64,000 bases of DNA from Cryptomeria japonica (GCF_030272615.1 NC_081413.1:603942709-604006708); one strand, 5' to 3'. Counted from the first letter of the stretch, positions 1 to 11,365 are shown. Numbers and translations: made by a program. The notes: generated by a model from the sequence alone, not told the origin.

Positions 1-480
1 AACACTCAGAAGGTTGTGTCTGAGACCATCAACCCAATACACATTGTCAACACTACTCTTTCCATTCAGAGAGATGGACATTTTTCCTTTAACCATACAT
101 GGTGCATCATTGCCAAAATGAACCACACCACCATCATACTCTTCCAAGGATAGAAACTTGCTCCGGTCACTAGTCATATGGTGAGAACAACCAATATCAA
201 TAATCCACTCATTGGAATTATCAAAGCGAGAGACAAGAGCCTTCTTGTCTGACACATCGTCTTTTACACCAACAAACACAATTTCTTCATTTTCTTCATC
301 TTTTGATTCCTCATCTGTCACACCTTCATCAACTACAACAAAATAGTTTCTCCGGTTTCTTCCTTTGAATTTCTTGAATCTTTCCGGTTTATCGTTGTTG
401 TCACTATTATGATAGTTCATGGCAATATGTCCTATCTGGTTACAAGGAAAACATTTCAAAGGGAGCTTACCTCTGTATAA
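1..480 (-). pseudogene. Ty1/copia gag C-terminus and protease fragment
   Basis: The minus strand is open for 160 codons and runs off the left edge of the window. Reading inward there is a gag zinc knuckle whose CX2CX4HX4C pattern is kept except for the last cysteine, which is tyrosine (CFPCNQIGHIAMNY). An acidic linker follows, then the copia protease motif WIIDIGCSHHMTS, and then the gag-pre-integrase signature ending LRHNLLSV at position 1. The protease normally has Asp-Ser-Gly; here it is Asp-Ile-Gly, so activity is doubtful. A TGA at 481-483 closes the frame upstream. Family membership is clear from the motif order. Integrase and RT would lie to the left, outside the window. Confidence 0.8.
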
Positions 481-483
481 TCA

Positions 484-1043
484 ATTCAAATGGTTCAATC
501 CTAACCGTTGAACATATTGCATTAAATGCAATAGATCTTGAATAAATCTCAAGACATTCTCCATCGTTCATTATCCACCGATTTCATGGCAGCTAATAAT
601 CCATCATACGTTTTCACCGTTTACAAACTTCGCACATTCCCGACATAGATAGGGATAGTCTTCTTCATGCAAGATCCTTCATGCGCACAAGGCTGACGTG
701 GCAACATGATTCGTTCTTTGTTATATTGCTAACTCATAACACAAAGATCACTGATTGAGTCACACAAGTTTCAGGTACTCCAATCGGAAATCCTGAAGTG
801 GAAACTACCTACCAACTGGTAGTCATACAATTCTTCCATGTGTTGGTTCCCATAACTACATGCCGGTTCACCTTGACATGCTAGTTCACCTTGAACAAAT
901 ATACCACTCCACTTATATACCGCTTCACTTTGGCATATATACCAGTTCTCACATATGTTGGTTCTCTCTTCATATCACATTTTGACATCGATGACAACAT
1001 ACAATATCATCATGTCCTTATACCAGTTCACATAATGCCAACA
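484..1043 (-). repeat. Ty1/copia LTR, 3' end missing
   Basis: On the minus strand the block begins TGTTGGCATTATGTGAACTG, a typical copia LTR start. It carries a TATATAAG box at 912-919 and then runs with no recognisable LTR end, primer-binding site or gag start directly into the zinc-knuckle coding fragment at 480. The start is clear; the downstream boundary is inferred. I read it as the element's own 5' LTR joined to the middle of its coding region by deletion. Confidence 0.6.
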
Positions 1044-1838
1044 AAAAATACCCTTTTATAGATCTATAAGTGAATTTTCCAAAATATATATCTTTTAATA
1101 TTTTAATTATTTTTAATATTTAATATTTTATTTTTATTGAAAGTAGGTCATCAACACTAAAATATAAGGTTGATTATCTTGTCAAGGAAAAATACCAAAA
1201 TTTATTTAAAATTTTTGGAAAAAATATGATGCAGTAGAGAAAAGAATCTATGTCAAGATGATATAATTGTTTTCTAATTTGGATAAGTAATTAAGAAAAA
1301 AGCTGGTGGCAATTAGAAAGAGTCCTATTTTAGCACAGGCAACTTTTTGTATTTATTAAATAATATATATTATAAAAAATAGTAAAGAATATATCCATTC
1401 TCTAAAGTTTCAGGTTATCAACATACACAAAAAAATGGAAGAAAAAAAGGTTAAATTTACTAAAAAAAGTGTGCTAGCTTGTGTAGCTTCAATTTTAGCA
1501 TTTTATAAACAACTAAATTATAGCGTTTACTTTATTAAAAACTACATTCAAATGTTTTTTTAATTTTTTGTTAAAATTACAAACATAAAATAGATAAAAG
1601 AATATAAATTATATTAAGTTACATCATTTGAAAATTCAAAACATATATTTCACTTTCCATTGATTTAATTTAAAAAGTTGAATCAACATTGACCATTTCC
1701 TTTATAAAAGTCTAGCATTTACAGCTTGGCCCTAAGGTTAAGGCCAAAAATGATTCAGTACAAAACTAATTTTTAAAGGAAGGTATATCCGGTTAGTAGA
1801 GAACTACAATGAGGCATTGTTTCATAGAGGAGCAAAAC
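1044..1838. other. AT-rich spacer, nothing recognised
   Basis: Strongly AT-rich sequence with long A and T runs. Short open frames here are hydrophobic or lysine-rich by composition and show no domain. No repeat termini or RNA gene were seen. Confidence 0.5.
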
Positions 1839-2207
1839 TAAAAAGGTGAAGATAGGAATGACTTGCAAAACAAGGCCACATAGAGAGATGGTGAAAACAA
1901 GTAAAAGTAAGAAGTACCCAGGGATGAAAAGGAGAGAACAAATTATTTTGACAAATAAAGCCAAATTGAATTTAAGGTCAAATCCTAATTGGCCTACTCA
2001 TAGGCTCATTTTTCAAAAGAGGAGTTATTGGGCTAGTGATGACTTGATATGTGGCATGAAGGTGTGAATGTGAAAAGAAGACAAGGAGATAATAATAAAG
2101 GTTTGCAATATAAGACCATGTAGTGAGATGGCATAAGTGGTTATAGAAAAAAAGAAAGAAGTTTTAATACCAACAAGAAAGAATGTACAAGGATGACAAA
2201 TAAAGTT
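1839..2207. repeat. Diverged direct duplication, about 125-140 bp units
   Basis: Two segments, about 1839-1962 and 2069-2207, share the same order of words: GTGAAGA/GTGAAAAGAAGA, then TTGCAAAACAAGGCCACATA against TTGCAATATAAGACCATGTA, a GAGATGG motif, and an ending GACAAATAAAG. They look like an old local duplication separated by about 105 bp. No coding function is apparent. Confidence 0.45.
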
Positions 2208-2797
2208 GATAGTAACTACTAACTATTTAGCACTCGTCCCTCAAAAATATTCATTTCTTGATTGATTTGACAAGAAGACTTACTCTAATATCCCATGTGA
2301 GACATGTCACCATAGTTTCTAATTATGATATGGATCATTATTCCAAGCTGCCATATGTATATATATATCTTTTTAAATGTTTCTTTGAGTTGTGTACTCA
2401 CCACATTGGAAACATCTAGAATTTGACCCTTACATATGAGAAACATTATATGGCATGTGATAATGTTGAGCTCAATCTCCAGCAAATTTTTCTATTGGAG
2501 TTTATTCTATGCTTGAATAGAGGCTTAGCAATGAAAACATTCTCATGAGAGGTAGAATGAGAAGCCCCAAAAAAGGAATGGAGCCAACTCTTGCCATACT
2601 CTTCAAAAAAAAGAAGAATTATGGGATAATTTTGATAAAGTTAGGCTCATTTTTGTCACAACCCTCCTTTATCACTTTTGGATTTAAATCACAATTTTAT
2701 TTTATCTTTGGATAAGCTATTTAAATGATTGAGTAAATGTTATAAGAAAAATGAAAAATAATAACACACACACACACATGGAAAATATACATTATTT
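2208..2797. other. Spacer with CA microsatellite
   Basis: Low-complexity AT-rich sequence. A short run of CA dinucleotides lies at about 2764-2778. No gene or element terminus was seen. Confidence 0.45.
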
Positions 2798-3130
2798 TTA
2801 TTTATTTACTTTCCACATCCAATTATGGCACATGTTGTAGGAAGAATAAGAAGCTTCTAGAGGATTCTCCACCACCTTGCATGTAACTCCTCCACTAAGT
2901 CTAATCAATTTGCATGAAGTCCAAAATTGGGAAAGAATCTCCTTTTTAATTAAATTTTCTAGATAGTGGAATGGAGGGAATTTTCTTATAAAATTATATG
3001 TAAGTTTCAAAGAGGGGAGTTGATTATGCTTTGAAGGAAATTTTCCAAGTTTTAGAAATAGATTTTTTGTTAGTCTCATTTTCGTTGCAGGAATTTTAAG
3101 TTGTTGTTTAGGATTTCTCTCAATTTGCAA
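2798..3130 (-). other. Unrecognised 110-codon open frame
   Basis: A minus-strand frame of 110 codons, basic and leucine-rich, containing LPSLKLTYN and FPPFHYLENLIKKEI. The leucine spacing faintly recalls leucine-rich repeats but is not regular enough to name. It has no neighbour of known function and may be chance; the length is modest for AT-rich DNA. Reported only because it is the longest frame in this stretch. Confidence 0.15.
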
Positions 3131-3562
3131 GGAAGAATCATAAGGGTAGCTAGTGGATTCAACATCAAGCTCAATAAACCAGGTTCTCTCCTCGTTGTTT
3201 ATCTTTACATTTACTTATGAGGAATTCATATTATCAATAGTTATAGATCTTCCTTTATATAAAGAAACTCTTTTATTTGATTTTAAATCTTTTATTTGAG
3301 GATAAACAGTAATGATGACGCTTTCATATAGTGCATGTAAAATATAGTTATTTAAATTATTTTATTTCCCTCAAGAAAATATGCACATGATCTTGCTTTT
3401 GTTTTTCTTCTAAAAATTTTAGCAAAAGAAAATCATATTCCTTTATTTGTTTAAAATCTTTTTTTCTAAAATCAAAATTCTTCCTATGTGATTTGAATCT
3501 TTATTCCTCCCTCTGATTCTTTTCTCTGGTTCTTCGAATGGAAATCTGAATCTCATTCTTTA

Positions 3563-3945
3563 ATCCCTCTATGATTATCTTCAAAATCTCTCTGTGATTA
3601 TCTTTAAAATCTCGCTGTGATTATCTTTAGAATTTCTCTGTGATTATTTTTAAAATTTCTCTGTGATTATTTTAATCTCTCTGTGAATATTAATTAAAAT
3701 AGAATATCTCTATGAAATGAGTTGAATAAAATCTCTGTGAAATGTGTTGAATAAAATCTTTGTGAAATGAGTTGAATAAAATCTCTGTGAAATGAGTTGA
3801 ATAAAATTTCTATGAAATGAGTTGAATAAAATCTCTGTGAAATGAGTTGAATAAAATCTCTCTGTGAATATTGGTTGAAACTCTATGAATATTGGTTGAA
3901 TAAAATCCACCTGTGAATACTGGAAATGAATTCTGGAAATAAACA
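3563..3945. repeat. Minisatellite, 23-25 bp units
   Basis: Head-to-tail units built on TCTCTGTGA. The first block (about 3563-3690) repeats CTCTGTGATTATCTTTAAAA with a period near 23 bp. The central block (about 3705-3865) repeats CTCTGTGAAATGAGTTGAAT; GTTGAATAAA recurs at 3721, 3771 and 3821, giving an exact 25-bp period. A third block uses CTCTATGAATATTGGTTGAA. A short CT run follows near 3995-4012. The open frame across it is a by-product, since three 25-bp units equal 25 codons. Confidence 0.85.
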
Positions 3946-4020
3946 ATTCCTCTATGAAATTTGGAACAAACCTCCTACCTGTGAATGCTGGAATAAGCTC
4001 TCTCTCTCTCTGTAAATGTC

Positions 4021-4329
4021 AACCTCCTGTTTATTGTAGAATCAATCTAAAACAATTGTTTGGTAATCTATTTTATCCATGTTCTTGTTTTCATAAATAA
4101 ATTCTCTTTTGTTTTTATATATCATTAAGTAATTGGGAATATGAAACCATATGTATATATTAAGTTTATATTAAAATGTATTAATGTTGCATTATAATTA
4201 TATCAAGTTTATTTCAAATGCTAAAATATATTAATGTTGCATTATAAATATATTAAATTTATTTCAAGTTAAAATATTTTAATGTTGCAAGTAATTCACG
4301 GACTTCAAAAATTATTTGAATGATGCACA
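4021..4329. other. AT-rich spacer with short imperfect repeats
   Basis: Contains imperfect repeats of ATATTAATGTTGCATTATAA near 4165-4290. No coding evidence. Confidence 0.4.
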
Positions 4330-4520
4330 GAGGCGTAAGGGGCGGCGGTTATTGTAACCACCGAAGGGGACAGTGGTACCCCCCACTACCCCTGCAGTCA
4401 CTATCATGACAATGGCCGCAGGGGAGTGGAGGGGCCCACGATGTCCCCTCAACCCTGCAGGACTGTGCATGCAAGACCGCAGGGGTGATGGGACCCCATG
4501 GTCCCCACTGCCCCCCTATT
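4330..4520. other. GC-rich island in AT-rich DNA
   Basis: About 190 bp of G/C-rich sequence made of short runs such as GGGGCGGCGG, CCCCTGCAG and its near inverse, ACCGCAGGGG, and GGGACCCCATGGTCCCC. The last is nearly palindromic around CCATGG. Composition differs sharply from both flanks. It could be a fragment of a GC-rich transposable element or LTR; I do not recognise it. Confidence 0.4.
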
Positions 4521-4910
4521 GATTATTAAACGTTAACCATTCGCCATGTTTTTTTTTGTCATTATATTATTTAGTTTTTTTTTGATAAATGTATAAAATG
4601 AAATTTAGAGATAAATGTATAAATTGCAAATTTGAAATCGTTAATTTTCTTTTCCTTAGTATAAACTTTAAGTTATTAAATTAACTTAGAAAATTAATAA
4701 ATATTGGGGATTATTGAGGAATGAATTCATGATTAACTTATCTATAATAAATACTTGTAAATTATGTTATATCAAATGTTATAATTAGAATCATTCGATC
4801 TATTAAGATCCATTGGGCACTTAGTTGGCATTAAGCAAATAATTCACATCAATATGATTCAAATCAAATGCCTAAATTTAATCGCTATTTTTGGATTGTT
4901 TAGTCATGCA

Positions 4911-5085
4911 TGCAAATTACTTATAGATTGATTACATTTATTGACGTTTTCATGCAAGTTGCACTATTCTTATAACGTGCAAATTTCTTATAGATTAATT
5001 ACATTTATTGACGTTTTCATGCAAGTTGTACTATTCTGATAACATGCAAATTACTTATCGATTAATTACATTTATTGACGGTTTT
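4911..5085. repeat. Tandem repeat, 67-bp period, about 2.6 copies
   Basis: TGCAAATTAC or its variant begins at 4911, 4978 and 5045, an exact 67-bp spacing. Each unit continues CTTATAGATTNATTACATTT ATTGACG and then TTCATGCAAGTTG. The third unit is cut after ATTGACGG. Copies differ at only a few positions, so the array is young compared with its surroundings. Confidence 0.85.
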
Positions 5086-5329
5086 TTTTACACATGTAAT
5101 TATTAATATGCAAGTTTCATGATGGTCATTGTTATGCAGAGTTATATTTCAAGTTTTGAGTAATAAATAATGTTAGTCATGGTTTTTATTCCATGTAATT
5201 CATCAAGTAGTTATTTCAAGTAATTGAGCTTTGCAATGTCTAAATTCATAATTATTTTTCAAGCACGATGTTTATCATAAGTCAGAAAATTAAATAAAGG
5301 AAGTTGGAAAACCAAAACCTAGTAGCATT
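5086..5329. other. Spacer, nothing recognised
   Basis: AT-rich sequence with no supported gene or repeat end. Confidence 0.4.
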
Positions 5330-6200
5330 TGGTATATACAGTGCCTCTAGGTCATGCTTATAGGTAATGTCATTGTGTTGAACTACTGCACTTAACACCT
5401 AATAAAGCTACATCAATGACGTCTGTGGCATCGTCCCTATAAATCGTCAAGGAGTAATAAGGGACACTTGGAAGTTAAAATCCAAGGGGTGGGTAATCCC
5501 CCTTGGATCGATAATTTAATAAGATAATTCTAAATGATCTTTCATCCGCTAAGTTAAACTATTGTAAACCCCTATAGGGATGTTGAGTGAAATGCTTTTA
5601 TGTAATTGTTTTAATCTTGAAGATTGTTGTCTATTGACAATTGGTCAAGGGTGACGCTCATGATAAGAATTAGGATCTAGTTGTTTTAGGCCACAAGCAA
5701 TAGGCCATCTTGAGTCTTTGCTTAAGCGCTACCATCATGGGTAGCAACCGCAGAGAAACTGTCTGGGACATTGACCCTAGAAAGGGTTGCGTACCCACTA
5801 ATTAGTTTACATCAAACCATAGAATAAAAAATAGAACTACATACTTTACGCCTTGATCCCGTGTCGAAGTGGGTATGTAGGCAGTCTTGGGACAGAGTTG
5901 TCCCTCGTACTTAGGCATTCATGGGTGGGGTCTAGGCTTGGTAAAAGAAAGAATGAGTAAGAATCCTATTTTGAAAGATAAGATAATTAAATTGGAAAAA
6001 GTAATTCAATGCATACTCGGAAGGAATCCCGTATGGATTCGCTTGACTTCCCGAGGCTTTAAGCCAAATTTTGAGGTGGAATTCAAGCTTGTATTATGTT
6101 ATTTAATTACTCCTAAGGACGGCGACCTCGGTGCACTTCTGTTAGAAGAGTGTAGTACTTAGTGAGTGGCTCAGGACTCGAATGGTCTCGATGAGTCTAA
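5330..6200 (+). repeat. Possible LTR or LTR-leader relic
   Basis: This stretch is richer in G and C than its neighbours and contains the phrase AAGTGGGTATGTAGGCAGTC near 5865. Phrases of the type GTATGTAGGCAG occur in LTRs of some plant retrotransposons. No second copy, primer-binding site or TG...CA termini were found, so the identification rests on resemblance only. The 91-codon frame at 5887-6162 shows no domain. Confidence 0.25.
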
Positions 6201-6214
6201 GTCTCTAGCCAGAG

Positions 6215-6460
6215 CACCTCCTATCCTAATTGGATAGATGCCTACCCCGTATGGGTAGATGCCTATCCTATATTGGATAGATGAAATCTTATGTCCCATA
6301 TGGATTGATGTCTACGCTGTATGGGTAGATGCCTATCCCGTATTGGATAGATGAAATCTTATGTCCCATATGGACCGATGCCTAACCCGTATGGTTAGAT
6401 GCTCATCCCGGATGGATGAATGCCTAATCCAAATGGATGGATGCCTAGAGTATGCAATTG
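6215..6460. repeat. Tandem array of small palindromes
   Basis: A nested array. ATGTCCCATA recurs at 6291 and 6361, a 70-bp higher-order period. Inside each unit are 18-20 bp modules that are themselves inverted repeats, for example CTACCCCGTATGGGTAG (arms CTACCC/GGGTAG) and CTATCCCGTATTGGATAG (arms CTATCC/GGATAG), each followed by ATG. It lies just upstream of the ORF3-like relic at 6.64 kb. Confidence 0.75.
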
Positions 6461-6639
6461 AATCAAACACAATGATTAAATTAAACAAAAAAAAAGGAAT
6501 GGTCAATTTTGTTGGGTTAATTAAGGTGGGTTATTACAATTTTTTTATTTCTTTCTCTAAACTAATGTCTACAAAGAAGAACTCTCTGCATGTTTTAAAA
6601 TTTGTGGAAGTAGAGTTGGAATAATATAGGAATTTTGAA

Positions 6640-8090
6640 GTTTGAGGTAACTATCGAGGTGATTGGGCATTTGATTATCCTAAGTTGCAATGGATGAAGG
6701 TTTCCAAAAATATGCATGATGATTACAAGAATTTTTTGAAATATTCTTTGAAAGAAATGATATGATTAAATGATACAAAAATGGCTACAACAAAAACAGA
6801 CTTCCTACTCGTTGGGGTTTGGTAAATTTCTCTACTATGAAATAATTACTTTAGAAGGAAGATTTTTAACTATTCATAAGTATGATTTCTGTCTACTAAA
6901 CCTCATTTGTCATGGTCAAGAGCTAAAATTTGTTTACTATTTTCTCACATCTATATATAACTATATTGAAGATGGAGCTATCTCACCTCTCCACCAGAGA
7001 CTGATAATTGTTATCTATAAATTCTAGTTATTAACAATACCAAAACCTACCTCTATTAGCACTATCTTGACAAAAGTTGACCTAATCGATAGTAAACCCC
7101 ATAACTCTTTTAAAAAATAGTCTAGCAAATGGAAGAGAATTGTTTTTAAACATATTGGTAAGGAGACTCTAAAAATTAACCATTTTGTCCTTCTATGCTG
7201 AACTTCTAAAAGCTGTTCCATATAAGATATAAACCCAAATGCCCTTTATCCTCACCCCTTCAAAAAAAAAAAAAAAAATTGACACCAAAAACCTTGATGC
7301 AATTTTTTTTTTAACATAAGCGAGGAGGAGGAAGAACAACCTAAAGAGCACAAACAGGGGGGCAGGAATTAATTTTAAAATATTGATAATTATGGTGCCT
7401 AAAGATCTACTAGAATTACAATGGTAACCCATGTAGCTAAAGAAAAAGATAACAAAATGGAATAGATAAGTGACACTTCCCCCGAGGATAAATAAGACTT
7501 CCATCAAGATAACTTCGCTCCTCATTTTGAGAATGAGGTGGTTAAAGTTAGTGAGGATGATCAAGAAGAGTACGTTGAGGAGGAAGATGAGGATTACGAG
7601 GAAGAGGAAGAATATAAAAATGGGGAAGATGATATCGAAGAGGATGAGCAAGATGGATAAGAATATAATGAAGTTAATGAAGATAGAGAAAAGGTTGATA
7701 ATCAGCACACTGAATACCATTGTGTCCAAGAGAAGTTTGATATTGGGCGTTGTAAGAACATGGTGTTTCTCTCTGTGAAGAATACAGGTACTCAGCTACA
7801 AAATCATGTCACAGAGCTCAATGAAAGATTGGAGTAGACTAACCAGGAATAATTTGACAAACTTGAACAAAGGCCTAAACACTATCATTGACATTGCTGA
7901 CAGTATTATGAACAAAGTTGTAATGGGAGTTGTTCTAGGAAGCTCAAAGATTAAAAAACAACTTAAGAAACAAGATAGGGAGAATGGAGAATAAAATGGT
8001 AAGGAAAGTTATGAAAAAGCAAGGACAAACAAAGAGGCTTGGGAGGAATCCCTCAATTCTATTATAGCCAACTGGAAACTAATTAGATGA
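6640..8090 (+). pseudogene. ORF3-family protein relic (copy b), unknown function
   Basis: Decayed frame homologous by eye to the third ORFs of the two LINEs in this window. The best block is the stretch around 6815-7027 with YYEIITLEGRF and ISPLHQRLIIVIYK. It aligns with KYFMLEGRY and PPLH of the minus-strand LINE copy, and with YLTLDGKF and PILHEGLILLI of the plus-strand copy. Upstream, DDYKNFLKYSLKE matches GDYKGFMKKFFKK of that LINE copy. After a basic stretch come a very acidic segment (7520-7665, runs of Glu and Asp) and a heptad-like coiled coil (GTQLQNHVTELNERLE, 7790). Stops interrupt it throughout. No LINE RNase H lies upstream. The overall pattern resembles the plant-transposon-associated family often labelled Transposase_32; that link is inference. 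Confidence 0.5.
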
Positions 8091-9902
8091 TTACCTCCTT
8101 GGTGTTGTTGCTTTCATTACTGCTCTATTTTAGTTTTACTGATATTTTTAGGCTTGTATGCCAGTTGAATTTAATAAACTATTCTCTTGTTTCCATGATA
8201 GTTTGGGTTAGTCTATTTTGTTTAATCTTTTCTTTATGATGAGTAGTGAGGTCTACTGAGGTCACTATTTTTAATTATGGTTTTTTTATTGTAAGCTGGG
8301 ATCAAAGCCTATTCTTTTGATTATGTTTTATAATTGATTTAATATATTTAAAAATTGCCATAAATTGCAAAGTTGATTTGTTTGGTCAAATACTTGTATG
8401 TTGTAATTGTTTCAATTGTGTCCTATTATTTTTTGGCTTTGACGGCTGCGTTATAGCTTGTCCATGTTCAATTCAAGTGGAAGTGACTAGTAGGTGGGCA
8501 GTCAAGTTTGATAAATGGGACACATGGCATTGGCTTTTGTATAAAAAGTATATTCAATGATAATCAATGAATTTAATATGATCTTATGATGGGATGGACT
8601 GTCTTGTAACAATTTGATGTGGCATCCCCTTTTGTATGTAATCTGTATTTGGTTTGGGTAGTTAATTGCTTACGTGTGCATGAATATTAAGATTGTTTAG
8701 TCTTATCTATGGATGCAATGTTTATTAGTCTTATTTGTGGGTGTAATGTTTAATTTTTTCTCACATATCTTATCACTATCAAGGCAATATGGATTTTAGC
8801 CGATACATTATGAATATGCTCCAACTTATAGACTATTTATATATTTCACATTAATGAAAAATATATTCTTATTATAAGAGACTTTTGATGTGCACATTGT
8901 ATAATTAATTTTATCACCATTGATTATAAAAGGATAAACAACAGTTGATATATCACATGCTCAACTCTGGAGCCCAATACACCCCACTTATATATCCTTC
9001 CCCACTACCAGGAGACTAATAGACTTCCCTCATTACCGACAATGCTATAGGTAATTAAAATATAGAAATGTGTTTCTCTTACCACTCATAAATGTGTACA
9101 TTGTGGGGCTAAATTTGCAGCTACAATTTGATATTCCAATAACGTTAAATGGAAGTTTGACATATACACTACGAATGATGAATAAAATCTACTGCTATTT
9201 GGAATCTGTGCCAGTCATTGAATGTAAACATGTAATGCGCCCTGCCACAATGGCAACTCACCATCTTGTATTGGCGGATCTCAACTTGAATTATATGTCC
9301 ACAGAATTTTAGACCACAACTAAATAGAAAAAAGTATGTCAGAAGGTACGAATTATTCAAATCATTTCTTGGTTCTCTTGCTTAGTTAAAGCTTTCTTAA
9401 CTTTTCATATAGCGGTAAGACCAAAACATAAACCTTTCTAAGCATGTATACTTCTGATTTCCACTATTGCAATCAAGTCGCAGGCTAAAACCAAAACAAC
9501 ATTATTGCAAAATGAGATTCGAAAATGTGGTTTCTTTGGTTGAATATTGTAATTTGAAACATCATTGACGAAGATGTCAAGAAATTATTAACAAATTGAA
9601 TAAAATTGTCTCACTAAAAGAGTGAAAAAAGTATATATATATATACAAGGAAGCATGGCAGTTAACATACTGTTTAGTATAGTGTCAGAGAAATACAAAA
9701 GGGCAGCCAAAATATACTATTGTCTATCCAGGGAAGAATGTATCCTTAACTATATTAAAATTAGAAAATAATTGTATTCTGATTTACAAGTTCAGTTTTA
9801 TCTCTGGATAAACGTTGCCTTAAAATATTCTCAAGGAAAACAATATCAGTATACTGTAAGCTGCCAAAGCAAAACAAAAACCCGTCACAGTAATAACTCC
9901 TA
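8091..9902. other. Spacer, possible LINE-like 3' tail then nothing recognised
   Basis: The first 130 bp after the ORF3 relic are T-rich and resemble a LINE 3' untranslated region in style. Beyond that the DNA is AT-rich with a TA run near 9635. The 80-codon frame at 9070-9312 shows no domain and is not supported. Confidence 0.35.
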
Positions 9903-10084
9903 ATGAGGAAGTGTTGGGGTGAATGGGCTGCTACAGAAAACATGGTTTTATTATTTCACTTACACAAATTATATTTGCCTCGATTTATAGAGGTCACTGA
10001 CTCTTCTTTGACTGATCTTTCTAGATTGTGCATTTAATATGATCAGTCGTGGTAGCTGGTAGAAATTATCGAACAGTTCTAACA
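9903..10084 (-). repeat. 3' LTR of the G-patch LTR element
   Basis: Minus-strand start TGTTAGAACTG at 10084, directly after a purine tract. Shares ordered blocks with 12410-12674, but is about 80 bp shorter. The left boundary is approximate. Confidence 0.55.
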
Positions 10085-10095
10085 TTCTCCTCTTT
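10085..10095 (-). other. Polypurine tract
   Basis: Minus strand AAAGAGGAGAA immediately before the LTR start; the expected primer site for second-strand synthesis in LTR elements. Confidence 0.6.
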
Positions 10096-10733
10096 AATTT
10101 CTACCACTAATTACATTAATGTTTACAATAGCCAAATTGTTTCCTAAATATTCAAATTTCACTTTAGCTAGAACCGTTTTGTCAATTAATCTTCAGATCT
10201 AATATGCTCTTTATGATTTAGTCTTTTTTTTTTTTCTTTGTCCCTTTCCAATATCAAGCCTTGAAAGCTTTCGTTTGAGCCATTTCCAGCTCTTAATAGT
10301 GATGCCATTCATTTGGCTTCTCCCATTGCTGTGGCAGTCTTTCAAACTCTTGGTCTTCGAAACTTTAATATGGAAGTTCTTACAACTTTTCTTTAGATGT
10401 TTTTCTAGACAATAGTTTTCTTTGACTCAAAATATTTGAATATCCAAATCTTTCAAGTTTGCTATCAGTATTCACATATTTGTACTTCAAAACTTCAATA
10501 TGGAAATTCTTGCAACTTTTCTCTATATGAATACTTGTATTTGAACAACCTTTTGAACATACTTGTGACCTTTTTCCAATTCAATCAATAAATCCATCCA
10601 ATCCATTTGCATACATCTTTTTTAATTTTTTCTTCCATTCTTTGTTCCAACACATTTTTTCAGAATGATTTTTTAAACTATAAATTTTACATGGATGCAA
10701 ATCCCAACGAATGTCTTTGCATATCCTTCTCTA

Positions 10734-11365
10734 TTACAATGAGTCACATAGAATATATTGCATTCTTTGAACTGATTTGTATGAACATACATCATTTTGA
10801 ACATCATTTTCATCTTTGACATATCCAAGGACTTCATATTTTGGCCTCATTAGTGGCACGATGGGATCTCTCTTTCCTTGCACATACTTTCCTAAACCTT
10901 TACCCTCATAACTAATTTTTTTCATTATCTTCAAACCAACATTTTGAGAACAGCTTTTGTTAGTCTCATCACAAACAACTTCAACAAAATCACACTTACC
11001 AAATGAAGAACACAAATCTTCTATGTCATATGAACAATCACTAACTAGTGATTTTTTCTTCAAACTTTCATTCTCTTGTCTTGGTTTTCATATTCCCTTC
11101 TTGTATAAACTATTCTCCTCTTCTACTATTTTTCAATTTTTCTTCTAAGTCATCAAACAACTTTACTTTTTCTTCTGCCTCTTATTTTTTCTCTTTAGCT
11201 TTGTTCAATTCTTTGCAAAGATCACAATTTTCATCTAGTAGTTTACATTTTTCTGTTGTCCTCTCTCTTATAAATATAGCCATATTTTTTCTTAATTCCA
11301 TCAATTCTTTTCTCAGATCATTTTTCTCTTTCTTAACTCTTTTTCCTATTTCCCCATTGAAATGA
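10734..11365 (-). pseudogene. Coiled-coil and G-patch-like protein of the LTR element
   Basis: The upstream part (11365-11100) encodes a charged helix rich in Glu, Lys and Leu (RKELMELRKNMAIF), consistent with a coiled coil. After frame changes, a 109-codon frame (11063-10734) contains GLKIMKKISYEGKGLGKYVQ followed by GKRDPIVPLMRPKYEVLGY. This matches the G-patch layout of spaced glycines with a hydrophobic start and a terminal LGY/LGF, found in RNA-binding proteins and in some plant gypsy polyproteins. I infer a gag-like or RNA-binding role. Frames are broken and no catalytic domain follows. Confidence 0.45.

Noticed and set aside
1773-1964. 63-codon hydrophobic minus-strand frame
   Set aside because: Overlaps an equally long lysine-rich frame on the other strand within a diverged repeat; neither shows a domain.
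3563-3945. CRISPR-like array
   Set aside because: Units are directly adjacent with no unique spacers, and the host is a eukaryote.
3710-3946. 78-codon minus-strand frame with repeated FIQLIS/FYSTHF units
   Set aside because: Produced by the 25-bp minisatellite; three units equal 25 codons, so the frame repeats without being a gene.
7193-7729. 178-codon minus-strand frame, extremely hydrophobic, looking like a membrane protein
   Set aside because: It is the antisense of the Glu/Asp-rich segment of the plus-strand ORF3 relic; GAA/GAT codons read backwards give Phe, Ile and Leu.
9070-9312. 80-codon plus-strand frame
   Set aside because: No recognisable motif, no promoter or repeat context, and length expected by chance.
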